A DNA stretch of 64,000 nucleotides from Phaffia rhodozyma (Eukaryota; Basidiomycota; Tremellomycetes; Cystofilobasidiales; Mrakiaceae). The stretch spans positions 620,001-684,000 of the forward strand of contig JACGZH010000006.1 in assembly GCA_014706385.1 (NCBI GenBank), read 5' to 3'. The notes under the pieces are model-generated. The model ran no database searches, was not told the DNA's origin, and was given only the letters and a program-made list of their open reading frames with translations. Position numbers and translations under genes: made by a program. Of the stretch, positions 12,249 to 24,131 are shown in pieces. How positions within the stretch are numbered: the first letter of the stretch is position 1; every line of letters begins with the position of its first letter.

Positions 12249-12792
12249 AGGATAAAGATGGAGATAGATACAGAGAGCATGGTCGAATAGATAGACGCAT
12301 CAGTGGATCAACGGGTTCATGGTCATCTCTACAACTCTTTTGCTACAGTTCATCCTTCCTTGGTCCCAGGCATTTCCCTTCTCTCCATCCAGAGCATCGC
12401 TCTTCCTCGGGAACTCCTTGGAGCGCACTATCGATATGTCGGCCTGATTGAGTTTTGTTCAGATCACAAAACATGGATTTCAATTACCAGTCAACCGAAA
12501 GCTACAATCCAGGCTTCATTAGGACAGAAGATAGGAAACAAGAACGAACCACATCCTTTCCAGGTGGTGAGTGAACAGGATGAACAGGTAACAGGCATAC
12601 ACATTTTTCCTTTCTCTTCCTATGATCAATATCTCGTAACCACAGACAGACACAGGTCAGTGTCTAATTCCAATACAGAGAAACGTCTGTGAAGCAAGCA
12701 ACCTCCACCCACAAATAAACGAGGTGATGGGTTTAACAGTTAAACAAGGTGTACCAATAAGGATAGGCTACAAAGGTAGCAGTTCAAGTAGA

Positions 12793-12808
12793 GTTAGGGT
12801 TAGGGTTA
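12793..12808. repeat. Telomere-like TTAGGG double repeat
   Basis: The sequence GTTAGGGTTAGGGTTA holds two TTAGGG units about 135 bases before the DDB1-family start. Such motifs in fungal promoters can bind Tbf1/Teb1-type Myb factors; whether this one does is inference. Confidence 0.5.
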
Positions 12809-12942
12809 CTGCAGGTAATTACGTAAGACACCCTCCACCTCCACCTCTCCATCTCCATCTTATCGATCAGAGCCGAGCCAAATTAAGATCTGGATGGCCA
12901 GAAAGCATCGACCATATCCATAGACGAACCATCTCACACGCG

Positions 12943-15900
12943 ATGGAATACATTGCAACGGTAGGTAGACAAAATCAAGTGCCCGCTCAGTTTCGCTTTC
13001 CTGTTGACTGATAGTCTTTCCTTCTCTCCACGTATGCAATTGCACTCGTATCCATAGGCCCATCGTCCGGCCTCTGTGACGCATTCCGTTCACTCGAATT
13101 TGACATCGCCCGATCATACATCGTTGACAATCGTTCGATCAGCCTCATTGGAGGTACACGAGCTCCTTCCTTCCGGCCCGTCGAAAGTATACGATGTGCC
13201 TCTTTGGGGAAAGCCTCTTGGTGCGGCCACCATCATCCAACCCTCCTCCGATCTGGCTCGGCAGCCCGGTCCGACGTTGTTCGTTCTCTTGCTTGACGTC
13301 CATCCAAAATGTCTGTTGATTGTCTCAATTTGGAACTCGGAGACCAAAACGTTGGATGTAACCGATCGGATCGAGATGACTCAGCCGGTGGGCATCAGAG
13401 AAGCCGAGTTTTGGCAGGGTATCATCGTCGATCAGGAGAGAGGTTGTCTGGCTGTAGGGCTCTGGACGGGCATGATCACAATTATTCAGTTGAAAGATGT
13501 GGCAGCCAAGTCAGGTCCGTCCAGAGGTACGCCCACAGGAGGAATGCCCACAGGAGGTGCCAGGAGAAAGTTCGCAGCCGAAGACGAGAAAAAAGCAAAT
13601 GGACTTGTCCAGCTCAAGTTCGATGTCCAGTTCGTATGTTTCCGTACATACTCGTGCTTTCCGATTGAGCTAACTCTAGCTTTACGTCAACCAGAATCAA
13701 GGAGTACAACCTTCTATCACTCTCATTCCTCAATGATATAGACCAATCTATTCCACCTACTCTACTCTTTCTCTACCTGACTCCTCACCGAGAGATCTCT
13801 GTTGTCTCACACACCGTTTCGTTCCTAAACAAGGACTTATCTTCTCTATCCAATGGCGAAGAGCTATTCACTTGCAGACCTTCCGACCTGTCCTCGTCCC
13901 ATCTAATAGCTCTACCAGGAGGCATCCTTATCGTAGGCGAGACCGAACTGGCCGTATTTGATATTCCAACTCCGTCCGTTGAGAGTTCTAAAAGGAAATC
14001 GAACGAACAGTCCGCTGAGCTAAGAGAGACTGAAGCCAAAGGAAAAGGGAAACGAAGAAGAGCCAGCTCTTCTGGCACTTCTCAGAACACAAGCATCCTT
14101 CCTGGACCGAAGAAAAGAGAGAGTGGACTCGAGAGTGACCAAAAGACGACGAAGGGCTTGACCAAGACACTACCGTTCTCCGTTACCGTTGCGTGAGTTT
14201 TCCTTCCGATACAGATACAGGTTCAGAAATCATATCCACAGATATCAAAGTTTTTTATATTCATCTCACTGATAAATCTTTCATCGATGGGGTCGCATGC
14301 AGTTGGGACATTATTGATTCCAAAGAAACGGGTACAAGAATTCTTCTAGGAGACTCTTATGGACAATTGACATTGGTCCACGTTAAGAAAAGCCTTTCTA
14401 CAGGGACATACAACGATATCGAAACCTTGATCTTGGGAGAGGTGAGTCTCTTCAGCAGGCTGCTCTCGATGTTTGAGTTTAAACTGACCTTTAGACGTCG
14501 ATCTCTGCCTCGGAAGTCTTCGCCTCCGACGAGCGTGACCAGTCTTCCTTCTTCTTATGTCTTCATTGGCTCTCACTTCTCATCCTCGCAAATTCTGAAT
14601 ATACAATCTACTCCTGATCCATCATCGAATAAACAAAGCTACCTCAGCCGTCCTCTAAGCGACTGGCCTAATTTGGCTCCTGCTCTAGATTTTCATCTCT
14701 GTGGAAAGGAAGAGGATGAAGAGGGCAAGATCGTAGTCTGTGCAGGTGGGATGAACAAGGGTGCGTTAAGCGTCGTTCAGAAAGGTGCAGGATTCCAATC
14801 AGATCTAGAGATAAAGGGACTCGAAGGGGTTTCCGGAATTTGGGATCTCGCGCCAATGTGAGTCAGATTCCCCTTGCTTGAGACTTAATCATGTACTCGA
14901 ATTCAACTTTAGTATCTCGATCATATCGTTGAACTCGGTTTCGTGTTCGATCGTTCTAGCGAAAGAGACGATCTATTCCTTCTTGCTCTTCCTCAATCAA
15001 CAGTTGTTTTACAGTTGCCGTCTTCAGCTCAGGAGGCTCCAAGCGTTCTTCCCTCCACTTTCCTTCCCGGTCTTTGCCGGACTTCAACCACCCTGGCTTC
15101 GGGGCCCGCTCTCTCTGATTGCATGATCCAGATCACAGATCGAGAAGTCCTTCTGGTCGGCGCCAAAGACGGAACTTTGAAGGCCAGTTGGAGATCAGTT
15201 GATCAAGCAGAGATTGTAGCTGGTGCTGTGACCGATGGCGAGACTCCTGAGTGGGTTGTGATCGCTCTCAGAGGGGGCCTTTTGGTCATGCTTCAGGTCG
15301 AACCCACCCAGTTCTGTGTACGGATGTAAGTTAACTTGATATGCTCTGGAGATAGATCTCGTGAAAAACTTAGACTGATCGACTATCGACTATAATCTCC
15401 TGGGAATATACATTAGAGAAACACCCTTTTCTTCCGAGATCTCTTCTGTTGCGATTACCTCGAGGTTTACGACGTCTCCTCCTTCATATGCCGTCGCCCT
15501 CTGGGACCTAAGCCTTCACTTATCGACTGTACCTGATGCATTCGCATTCACACCCTCTCTCGTTCGCTCTCTTCTCTTCACGTCTTCTCCAAGAACCCCG
15601 CCCTCGCTGCTCGCCGGTCTGGCCGATGGAGAGCTCGTCGTGCATTCAGTCGAGCTGCTCACAAGAGGTACTGGCCATAATTTACCGACTTCGAACGGAG
15701 AAAAGGTGGACGTAAAGACGATCAAGCTCGGTCAAGTGGAGGTTGGGTTGACCCGACAAATCGCCTCGGAGGAAGAAGGAGGTGGAGAAGAAATATTCGC
15801 GTTCGGGGAGAGGAGCGCGATTATTCGATGGGAAGACACAGGAAGACTTAGTTGGGACATGATCAGCATCAAGGTATACGCTCTCGCCTTTCTTACTCTT

Positions 15901-17931
15901 CGAACACAATTTGTTTACAGCTCAGTGCTGAAACCCTAGTCTTGTTGCCTGGCATGATGTTTCCCCCTGTTAAAACAGGACGTGAGCGCTTCAACCTTCA
16001 TCGGCACGTTCTCTGGAACGAATTCCATGCTCTTGGCGACACCAACCGGCGTGCTTTTCGGAAAGATCGATGGGACAAAACGGCAAAATCTTCAGACGGT
16101 TCGGATTTTTTTGTTTTGTTTCAGAGCTTTTTTCCTTCTCAAACCATAGTACTGGGTTCTTGACCTGAAACTTACAATCGGGACTTTGTTTGATGTCAAA
16201 CTAGATTCCTTTTGGGACTGATAATCCTTATAGGATCGTGTATCACCCCAATATTCGAGCGTACGGTGTGGCATTCATCAAAACGGTGTTGGACAGAACG
16301 AAGGGTCAGGAGACCATGAGCTCAAGCTTCAAAGTACTTGATAAAGACACGTTTGAACGTGAGTTGCCTCGTTTTCTGCTTCTTTGAGGAGACACGACAG
16401 AGTCGATTTAAAATGTATTTCGATAGCCATATTTGTGTTTGATCTCGACCCATCTGAGCGAGCCACCGCGCTCAGAGCCATCTGTTTTACCTCTGGATCA
16501 GAAACCCGATGGGTGTTCGTCCTCGGCACGGGTTATCTAGACGAAACTCTATCTGAGGTTCACAAAGGACGAGTCATCGTATTTGGCCAGGATAGGAATG
16601 GGAGGCCTGTGAGCAAGTTGATGGAGACCACGGTGGCAGGGGCGGTCTATGCGATTGAAGGTGTGGGCGAACTGGGTTTTGTCGCTAGTGTCAATTCAAG
16701 GGTGGGTCATGTATCCTTTCACTCTTTCAGACTCGTGATGTTTGACAAGAGTATGAAACTGACGTGTTTTTCCTCCTTTGAACGATCGCGTTCTGTAGGT
16801 ACTGCTGTTTGGGAGAGATCTTAACGGGGACACAGGAACGATGTACAGTTTCAAAAAGGTTTCGTCCTGGGAATCATCCTATCTACCCTCGACCTTGATC
16901 AATCTGTCTAGTGTGGATGGTAAGTCAAGGTTGGCGATTGGGGACGCGATGAGTTCTCTATCTGTGGTTGAGATCGATCAGTCCTCTCGTCAGTTTAGGA
17001 CTGTGATCAAGGTGAATAGTCTCAAGTATCTGGGGCTGTCTGAAAGAGCGTTTGGTATAGATTATAACTCATGGCTTTCTCTCCTGAATCTTTTTCCTTT
17101 ATGAAGGATCTCAAACCATTGTGGCTCACGACAGCCGAACGTCTCGGCCAAGGAACCGATGACACGCTGATCGCCGCGGATGTTAGTCTCCCAAAGAGGT
17201 TTTGATCACCAGAAAAATCTCGAGAGAAAACTGACCGGAATTCTTTTATTGATCTGTGAACTACAACTATCCTCAGAGTAACTGCAATATCTTGACAATG
17301 CAACCTGAGGATCACACACTGGTCTCTAAAGCAGGCTATCATGTCGGCGAGCTCATTAACAAATTTGCTAAGGGTACGAGCTCTCGTCGTCTCCGGCTTC
17401 ATATATGACTATACGGGACGGAACGACGCGCATGTTTATATTTTTGACGATTGTTTGATAGGCGCGCTTCTTCCAAACGAACCTGCAGATATGGGAGCGA
17501 CACCCAACTTGGTTTTTGGCACATCATCTGGTCGAATCTCTGCTGTGCTTGATCTAAACGTGGAGTCTTCCAGGTTCCTGTTTGACCTTCAGCGAAATAT
17601 GACTGTTGTGTTGAAGGGGTTCGGAAATGTCTCTCTGTCAGAGTAAGTCCTGTCTGCCTTGGGACTAATTTCTACCAAGATCCACATTCATCTGACGGAT
17701 ATGGTAATATCGATAATAAAACACGCGAGTAGCTATCGTCAGGTCCAACTTGACAACGCGACTTCGCCAAGTGTTGGTGTAATCGACGGAGACTATGTCC
17801 AGTCGTTCCTTCAGATCAAAGATCAAGACTTGATCAGACGGATTCTAGATGGCCGAAATCAGTATGAGAAGATTGACGTTCCGTATTCCGAGGTCTGTGG
17901 GATCTTGGAAGGATTCGGTCGGTTGCACTGA
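12943..17931 (+). CDS. DDB1: DDB1-family protein (CUL4 ubiquitin ligase adaptor)
   Basis: Fifteen exons (12943–12960, 13058–13633, 13702–14192, 14303–14441, 14517–14857, 14960–15325, 15417–15873, 15979–16098, 16205–16358, 16427–16701, 16799–17011, 17107–17181, 17277–17373, 17462–17642, 17733–17931) give 1233 residues; human DDB1 has 1140. It belongs to the triple-propeller family that also includes Rse1 and CPSF160. DDB1 is favoured by the N-terminal run ending AHRPASVTHSV, by TRILLGDSYGQLTL, by KGRVIVFGQDRNGRP before VAGAVYAIEG, and by the C-terminal GVIDGDYVQSFLQI … EGFGRLH ending. DDB1 links substrate receptors to CUL4 in DNA repair and chromatin control. Exon 1 holds six codons. Residues about 295–350 form an extra Lys/Arg/Ser-rich linker (KGKGKRRRASSSG, GPKKRES) that may be a nuclear signal. 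The exon 3 start (AAG acceptor) and exon 5 acceptor are the least sure joins. Confidence 0.92.
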
Positions 17932-18611
17932 GTCGATAGGCGTTCATCTAGTTGTATTTTGAGATACAGATCCATGTATTTTGTGTATATATATAGATAG
18001 ATAGAGAGAGTGTGTGTGTGTGTCTTTGTGAGATCAAGGACGCTTAACTTTGGGCAAGAGAGACTATGAGGAAGGCACAACTGGAAGCTCGGATTAGATC
18101 AGACAGTATCACTACAAATAATTATTTGTAGTGGATCCGATCGCGCCGATATGCTCACTACAAATACTTCTAACCTAGCCTATAAGCGACCCGGGACTCA
18201 GGAAAGAGGAAGAAAAAAACATATATAAACCAAGAGTCTGACCGAACCTTCTTCTTTCTTTGCCCTCCTTCGTGTTGCTTGACCGATCAAACCTCTCTGT
18301 CTCTCTGTTTCTTTTCCTCCTTTCCTTGCCGTTAAAATGAAGAGGTTCTGACCGACTGACCAAAAGCAAGAGCAAACTGAAAATGTGCAAAAGCTGTGCT
18401 GTGCTGTCACGACGGAAGACTTCGGCGTTTACAAAGCCGTCCCAATCAAGTTGTCATTCTGTCGTGCCCCAACGAGATTGATCAATTGCTCATCCTTCTC
18501 AAACAGAGAGTTTTTCAATTGCATTTTATTCTTACCTCTCCAACAACATCTCTCCTAGCCCTTTTCTTTCCTTTCCTTTCCTTTCTGCATACATATAGAA
18601 TTCTTATCAAG
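17932..18611. other. Intergenic with microsatellite and palindromes
   Basis: The region holds a TA/GATA/TG microsatellite (about 17982–18024) just after the DDB1 stop, then a perfect palindrome with a third copy of its arm (listed separately). From about 18230 a CT-rich stretch forms the likely promoter and leader of the carbonic anhydrase gene. Confidence 0.55.
18110..18166. repeat. Perfect 24-bp palindrome plus third copy of its arm
   Basis: Bases 18110–18133 form a perfect palindrome with no loop; each arm begins CACTACAAATA. The same 11-mer CACTACAAATA recurs in direct orientation at 18156–18166. It could be a protein-binding site array, a cruciform or the end of a small inverted-repeat element. 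Confidence 0.8.
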
Positions 18612-19917
18612 ATGCCCAACTCTCATCTTCAGGAACCATTGACTCCGACCAAGTACTCTCGGCCGCTTTTGGAATCTCTACTCCAGCGAAACGAGCAATG
18701 GAGGTACGTTTGATTGTGTGGTTTGTTCCGGGTTGTCCATCTTTTCGGGTCTCGCTAACCAACGTATTTTCATTGGGGTTGTCCTCTCTTCTTTTCTTGT
18801 GTATTGTTCTTGCGAAAACGTCTGAAACTTGAAACAACCAAGTCAAGACATCTACTCAGTCGATCCTGAGTTCTTCCCCACTTCCGCCTTGGGCCAACGA
18901 CCAAAAGTGCTCTGGATCGGATGCTCTGACAGTCGGTTTGTCTTTTTCTTCTTGAGTCTGTGCTTTTCTATGGAGTGAAAAAAAGGAGGACGAGGAAGAA
19001 GAAGGAGAAGAAATGATGAGGTTAGGAAATAGCTTATCTAGTTCCCATTCGGTTGTCAACACAGTGTGCCTGAGACGACCTTGGTCGCTGCCCGACCTGG
19101 AGATATCTTTGTGCACGTTCGTCATTAGTTTCTTACTTAAAAAAAAAAAAAAAAACCATGCTATACCCTGTTCGATCTGTAATGAACAACAAAATATGGC
19201 AGCCATGACTGACACGGCTCTTTCTTCTGTTTCGCGGCTCGACAGAGAAATATCGCTAACCAGTTTCATCTAGATGATGATTCTGCAAACGCGGCTCTCT
19301 GCTTTGCTGTTGAGGAAGCCGGCGTCCAACACAGTGAGTGAATAACACTTCTTCTTTCGACTGTCAAATGACTCATCTGGAGATTCATCGGCTTATCATT
19401 TGGTCTGGTCTGTCTAGTTCTGGTCGTGGGACACACCATCTGTGGAGGATGCAAAGCGGCCTGGAACTCTGCCAAGGAAGACGCAGATAACAAGTCGACG
19501 GCGCTCTCCCGGTTTATCTCTCCGTTGATTAAGCTTAGACACGAACTTACGGATAGAAAACCGAGTCCGACATTCCAGACATTGGTCGAGGAGAACGTGT
19601 CGGAGGCTGTCCGAAAGATCTCCATGACAGAGACCGTGCAGAATAATTGGGCCAAGTCCGACGGTACAGGGGAGGGAGTTCAGGTCCATGGGCTAATCTA
19701 CCATTTGGAAACCGGTCGGTTGCACAACTTGCACGTCTCAAGACTGCCACCTTCGCCTGCGGGCACACCGACGGAGGAGGAGGTGGCAGAGATAGGCGCG
19801 GTCGATCCAACCAGGGCGTCCGTCAAGCGACAGACCTCATTCTCCAAGCTCGACCCGGACCAGCAGCTCTCAGAGTTGCTCAAAGAGCTCCGTATTCCCG
19901 AGAAAAGGGAGGATTAG
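18612..19917 (+). CDS. Beta-class carbonic anhydrase
   Basis: Five exons (18612–18703, 18843–18935, 19065–19116, 19246–19333, 19418–19917) give 274 residues. The enzyme interconverts CO2 and bicarbonate. The zinc site is complete: the CSDSR motif supplies the first Cys and the Asp–Arg pair, and GHTICGGC supplies His and the second Cys. VPETTLVAARPGDIFVHRNIAN is the usual connecting segment. The core is followed by an acidic/Ser-containing tail of about 60 residues after the last core strand. No targeting signal is evident, so it is probably cytosolic, as in other basidiomycetes where it is needed in ambient air. The 18936–19064 intron runs through a GA-rich stretch. All joins restore family motifs. 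Confidence 0.97.
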
Positions 19918-20924
19918 AGTATGCAGTTGTTTCGGTCTACGTGTGCGCAGGCATGTCTTGGGTTTTTTGTTTGGATTTCTTCAATCCATCTTTCTTTGGC
20001 TTTCTCTATACTATTCTCTTTCTTTAATCTCGATCACTATCGCTCCTTGTTTTGTTGATCTATATGCCATTGCGAATGGAAAAAATCATCGTTAAGAGCA
20101 ACCAAACCTTTTACTGAGATTCTTTAATATACGCTGGTGCCCCAAGAGTATAACGGCTTGAAAGACCAAGATCTACCGAATAAGGCAAGCAGCGTTGAAC
20201 AGGAGATGGAACGGTTGCTCTATGCATTCAATCTTAATATCAATCACTTCATACTTCATGCTTCATTTGATACCCAATTCAACCCCAAGGTAAATTGATA
20301 ACAACAGAGCGCCCGGCTTAATTCGGAATGAATGAGAGATAAGGGATTCATGTATTATGCGCAGCCCGGAGCTTTGTCGCAGCTAAGCCCTCAAGTTGGA
20401 CATGGATCATGGCCTTGGTCATGATGATGACGCCAGCACAGCCCCCCCGCCACATACGGTTGCCCTCGACCGAACCCTGCCGTATCAAATTTTCGCTCCG
20501 GTCCCTGATCTCTCCAGGATCTTTCCCCGATGTACGCAGAGTTTATTGTGCGGTGGTTACGAGGATGTTGATTGCTGTGGACGAATATTTGATTAAATAG
20601 TTGATTAAATTTGAATAGTTGATTAAAACATCACCCGATAAATTGACCGGCTACTCGATGACGATACACTCTTTCCTTACGTCCCCCCCTCACAGGATTC
20701 TTGCTTAATTTGTCTCCTTTCGACTTGTCTATTTGTACCTCTGTCTCTGCCTTCACTCTTTCCCTACTCTGACAACGATGTATGAACTTCAGATGTACCA
20801 ACAGACACAGAGATCACTAAGAAAGAGAACAATCAGCGCGAAAGAGAGGCTTGGCAGGATGAAAACACAACCGATCGCGTCGGCTCACACAGCTCACAAG
20901 CCCGAGGACTTGCCCCCTGATTTA

Positions 20925-20962
<38 letters not shown>

Positions 20963-21546
20963 AAATTACTGATCCCTCAGCCGGGTTACGCCTCAGGGTT
21001 ACAGTCCCCCGCCCTAGCAAATCTTCCGTGCGCCGTTATGCGGTCGGTTGTGTTTGTGTGGTGTGCGTTCGAGAAGTCGTCCCTCCCTACCAAAGACCAA
21101 GTCTCCTTCGTTCAGTCACTCGTCTGTTCTTGGGATTCATACATTGATCTCGATCTGACGTAGATAGCAAACCGATACAGGTATGGACCCGTTCATGTTC
21201 TCTTCTCTCCGAACAAGATCCATGTTTGATCGCTGAACTCCTTCCCCTTTCGTCGAAGGTCACGTCCGACGCCTCAGCGTTCATATCCTCGTTCGGTATC
21301 ACTCGTGTTCAACAGTCATACAGCCAGACACATACCTAGCATACAGCCACATCCCATATCAAACACATCCATACATACTCTCTCTCGTCTGGGCATTCGA
21401 TTCTTCCTATCTACCGACAACCTTTTCCAGTCGGTTGATTCTATCTTCTTCAAAAATCTCCCGGACCGAGTGTCGTGTTCTATCGTTCATCGTTAGATCC
21501 GCTCTCTTTCGTCTAGACTCTCTACCTTTCACTCTCGCTACGCGCT
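19918..21546. other. Intergenic, 1.6 kb, with poly(T) tract
   Basis: No gene is recognised. Around 20590–20625 the unit TTGATTAAAT/TTGATTAAAA recurs three times. A 35-base T run lies at 20927–20961. From about 21280 to 21546 the sequence looks like the promoter and long leader of the zinc-finger factor. Confidence 0.5.
20927..20961. repeat. 35-base poly(T)/poly(A) tract
   Basis: An uninterrupted run of 35 T on the plus strand, far longer than any other homopolymer here. It might be the poly(A) tail of a retroposed sequence inserted on the minus strand, with its body to the right of 20961. No coding remnant or target-site duplication was found. Confidence 0.75.
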
Positions 21547-24131
21547 ATGCAGCCGATCCCGACGCCGGTGCCTATCGCATCGTCCTACCATTCGGCCATC
21601 AACCGAACAGATTATCACCACGTCGAAGCCATCAATTCATTTCCTAGACAACAGTCCTGGTCGAAAGAGTTGTCCGGTGGGAGTCAACAGCAGCAGCCCT
21701 CGGCCGGTTGGTCCGGCTCGATGGGCATGGGTTGTATCGGCATGGGCATGGGCATGGGTTCCAGTCCATCGGATGGTGGGTCCGGTTTAGGGATCCCACT
21801 CGATATAACGCCAAACAGGCAAGTCGCAAGTGGTGGTATCGGCATCGGCTCACCGGACGAACTGGATGGGTTGTATTCGTCTGGGCATACAACAGAAGGC
21901 ACAGGTCTCTGGGCGCCTAGCGGAAGTTGGCGAGGTGAAGGCTGGCGAGGGTGAGTTCTCTACTCTCTCTCTCTTTCTCTCTGTCGTGTTCCTCTTTCTG
22001 GGTTCAACAACCGATTAACACTGCCTCGTGTCTGCCTGGGTTTCTTCTGCCCTGTTTTATCTCCACCTCGCTCCTTCTCCTGCATGTGCTCATATCTTTC
22101 CGATTCCCCTCAGCCTTACTGTACCGCCCTCGTCCCCAAACATTCCCCTCTCGTCGTCACTCACCTTTCTGTCTCCGCTCCAGTCTGGGTCATACCTACC
22201 GTCGTCCCCGGCGTTGTCCAGGATGGGTGATCTATCGATGTCGGTCGATTCGACCCAGTCGTCCCTTCCTCACCGATCCCAGTCGGACGTAGGCTCCCTC
22301 GCCGCTCACAGATGTTCCTTCTCGACCGCCGGTCACGAAGCCTATGTCACAAGTTCGTTGGGTGGAAACAGACTGATGGGCGCCGGTTCCGGTTCTGGTG
22401 GAAATGCTTACTACGGTAACTCCGGTTCACATCAAGCTAGCTCAACCGGTGGTCCGTTCGGATCTGGCTATGGTTCTGGCCAGTTCGCTGGACCATCAAG
22501 CGTGGAACGATTAAGCAAGCTTGAGCAAAACTTCACTAGCAACTTTACGTGTTGTGGTTTACAACTCAAAGGCCTTCACGATTTACTCGAGCAGTGAGCT
22601 TTCTTCTTTCTTTCGTTCCTCCTTCTTGCACCATATCCGTTGTGTTTGTACCCAGGGAAGGAAGTTCTCTGGCCGTAAGATGAAGCAAGAGCAACACAAG
22701 AAAGCACTTGTTGATTACGTTTCTCTTTTCTTCTCTTTATCTTGCTTTCTCCCCTGGTTGCCCTTGGGTGCTCTCGTTCTGCTTCGTCAGTTACGAGGAA
22801 TCTCACGTTCTCATCGGAAACGGTAATATCAACGGCGGAAACTCTACGCCGGCCGGTCTGCTTCCTTTCCAGAAGCCGTCGATGATCTCTAGGACGAGCT
22901 CTGGGTCGGGTGCCAACGTGATCTCCCACTTGTCTTCCTCGACCCCTCCTTTGATGCAATCGTTCTCTGCTCCTGGTCATCCGACCACCCCGTCGCCCAC
23001 GACCGATTCGGATTCACCCCACACGCCCGGCCTAATGGACCTCGAGATGGAAGATACCATCACCCTGCCCTCCCCGTTCTCTCGTCCTCCTAGATCAGCG
23101 ACTGTTAATATTCCCACCGGGATCTCATCCTTCCCTTCTCCTTGGTCCTCAGCTTCGGCTCTTTCTTCCCATCCGGCAACGCCTGTGCCTCAATGTGTAC
23201 CTCCCTCATTGTTGACGTACGCATTGCCATCCAGGAGTAACAGTACTCCGGCTACCTCAGCCGTCACCTCGCCCGCTTCGTCCCTCGGTTCTCTCGGCTC
23301 CCTCCCAGGATCCTTGTCGTCCTCAGGTCTATTAGTTGGTGGTGGTAACAATACCGGCGGCGGCGTTAACCGAACGGAAAAGAGACGGACGGCGAGCACG
23401 TCAGCCGTTAAAGATCGATCAGACGAGACAGAGAGCACAAATGTTCATCTTGGAGGGTTCAACAGTAATAACGTCAACAGCAATAGCAACAATTTCAACA
23501 GCCCAAACACTCCAGGAGAATCTCTCGGACTCGGCTTAACAGGCTCCGGAAGGTCGACCCCGGTCATCTCGGAGACCTCGGTTGTCATGGATCTCAGTGC
23601 GGCTGCTGGTGGTGGCGAAAAGAGGTTCAGATGTCCGGTAGAGGGCTGCGGAAAGGTTTACAAGCAACAGAACGGACTGAAATGTAGGTCTTCCCCTTCA
23701 GACATCTCAATGTGTCAAGAACCCTTTGATTGACTGATGGATGCAATGAATCTTTTGACTCTTTTCGGTTCCACTCTCTTTAGACCATCTTCAGTATGTC
23801 TTCTTCCTTCTTTTCTCTCTCTTTCTTGGGATCACCACTTCCAAGTCAACATACTGATAAATACTACTTTTCTTACTTGTTCAGACGATCTATTAATTCC
23901 AATCACGGACACTACAAAGGATCGATCACCTCGGTTGGCGCCGTCGTCCTTACCCCTGCTTCCGAATCGTTCACACCCGTTTCCGCCTCTGCTTCTAACT
24001 CGTCAATATCTGCACCGGCTCAAATGTCTGCGGGCGGTGTAGGCGGGCCAGGCGCGGGCTCGTCCCCTGCTTCTCCGTTCGGAGGCTCCGGCGCATCCTG
24101 GGTAGGACGGATGAACGGCTTGTCGACTTGA
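21547..24131 (+). CDS. Sfp1-like C2H2 zinc-finger transcription factor
   Basis: Five exons (21547–21950, 22114–22593, 22791–23683, 23784–23793, 23885–24131) give 677 residues. Most of the protein is Ser/Gly/Thr/Pro-rich with GMGMGMG and Asn runs. Two parts are structured. Near residues 275–300 a degenerate finger reads NFTCCGLQLKGLHDLLEHYE then ESH. Near residues 575–600 a C2H2 finger reads FRCPVEGCGKVYKQQNGLKY then H. Both match the pattern of yeast Sfp1, a TORC1- and PKA-controlled activator of ribosome biogenesis genes, but the rest cannot be matched. Exon 4 is only 10 nt and ends within the finger; after joining, the second zinc His is 8–10 residues from the first instead of the usual 3–5. 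The start of exon 2 at 22114 was chosen because it alone keeps phase and an open frame. Confidence 0.72.

Larger units (their letters stand above)
11144..12942. other. Divergent intergenic region between PKA-R and DDB1 genes
   Basis: About 1.8 kb separates two divergently transcribed genes. It holds two solo LTRs with target-site duplications (listed separately), a GCAGAG hexamer repeat, a TTAGGG-type double repeat and a TCACGTGA motif at 11248–11255. A 129-codon open frame at 12303–12692 has no recognisable domain and is not called. Confidence 0.6.

Noticed and set aside
12303..12692. 129-codon plus-strand open frame beginning MDQRVHGHLY
   Set aside because: It lies between LTR B and the DDB1 gene, has no recognisable domain, and its composition is not clearly coding. 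Could be real but cannot be supported.
14478..14517. Acceptor TTTAG just before ACGTCGATC for DDB1 exon 5 (giving GETSIS)
   Set aside because: It matches DDB1 for five residues but then loses frame. Using GGAAG at 14516 keeps frame and gives a segment of the same length as DDB1.
22151..22225. Start codon at ATGGGTGATCTATCG as first Met of the zinc-finger gene
   Set aside because: An upstream ATG at 21547 with a 404-nt exon joins in frame and supplies typical low-complexity N-terminal sequence; the inner Met is less likely.
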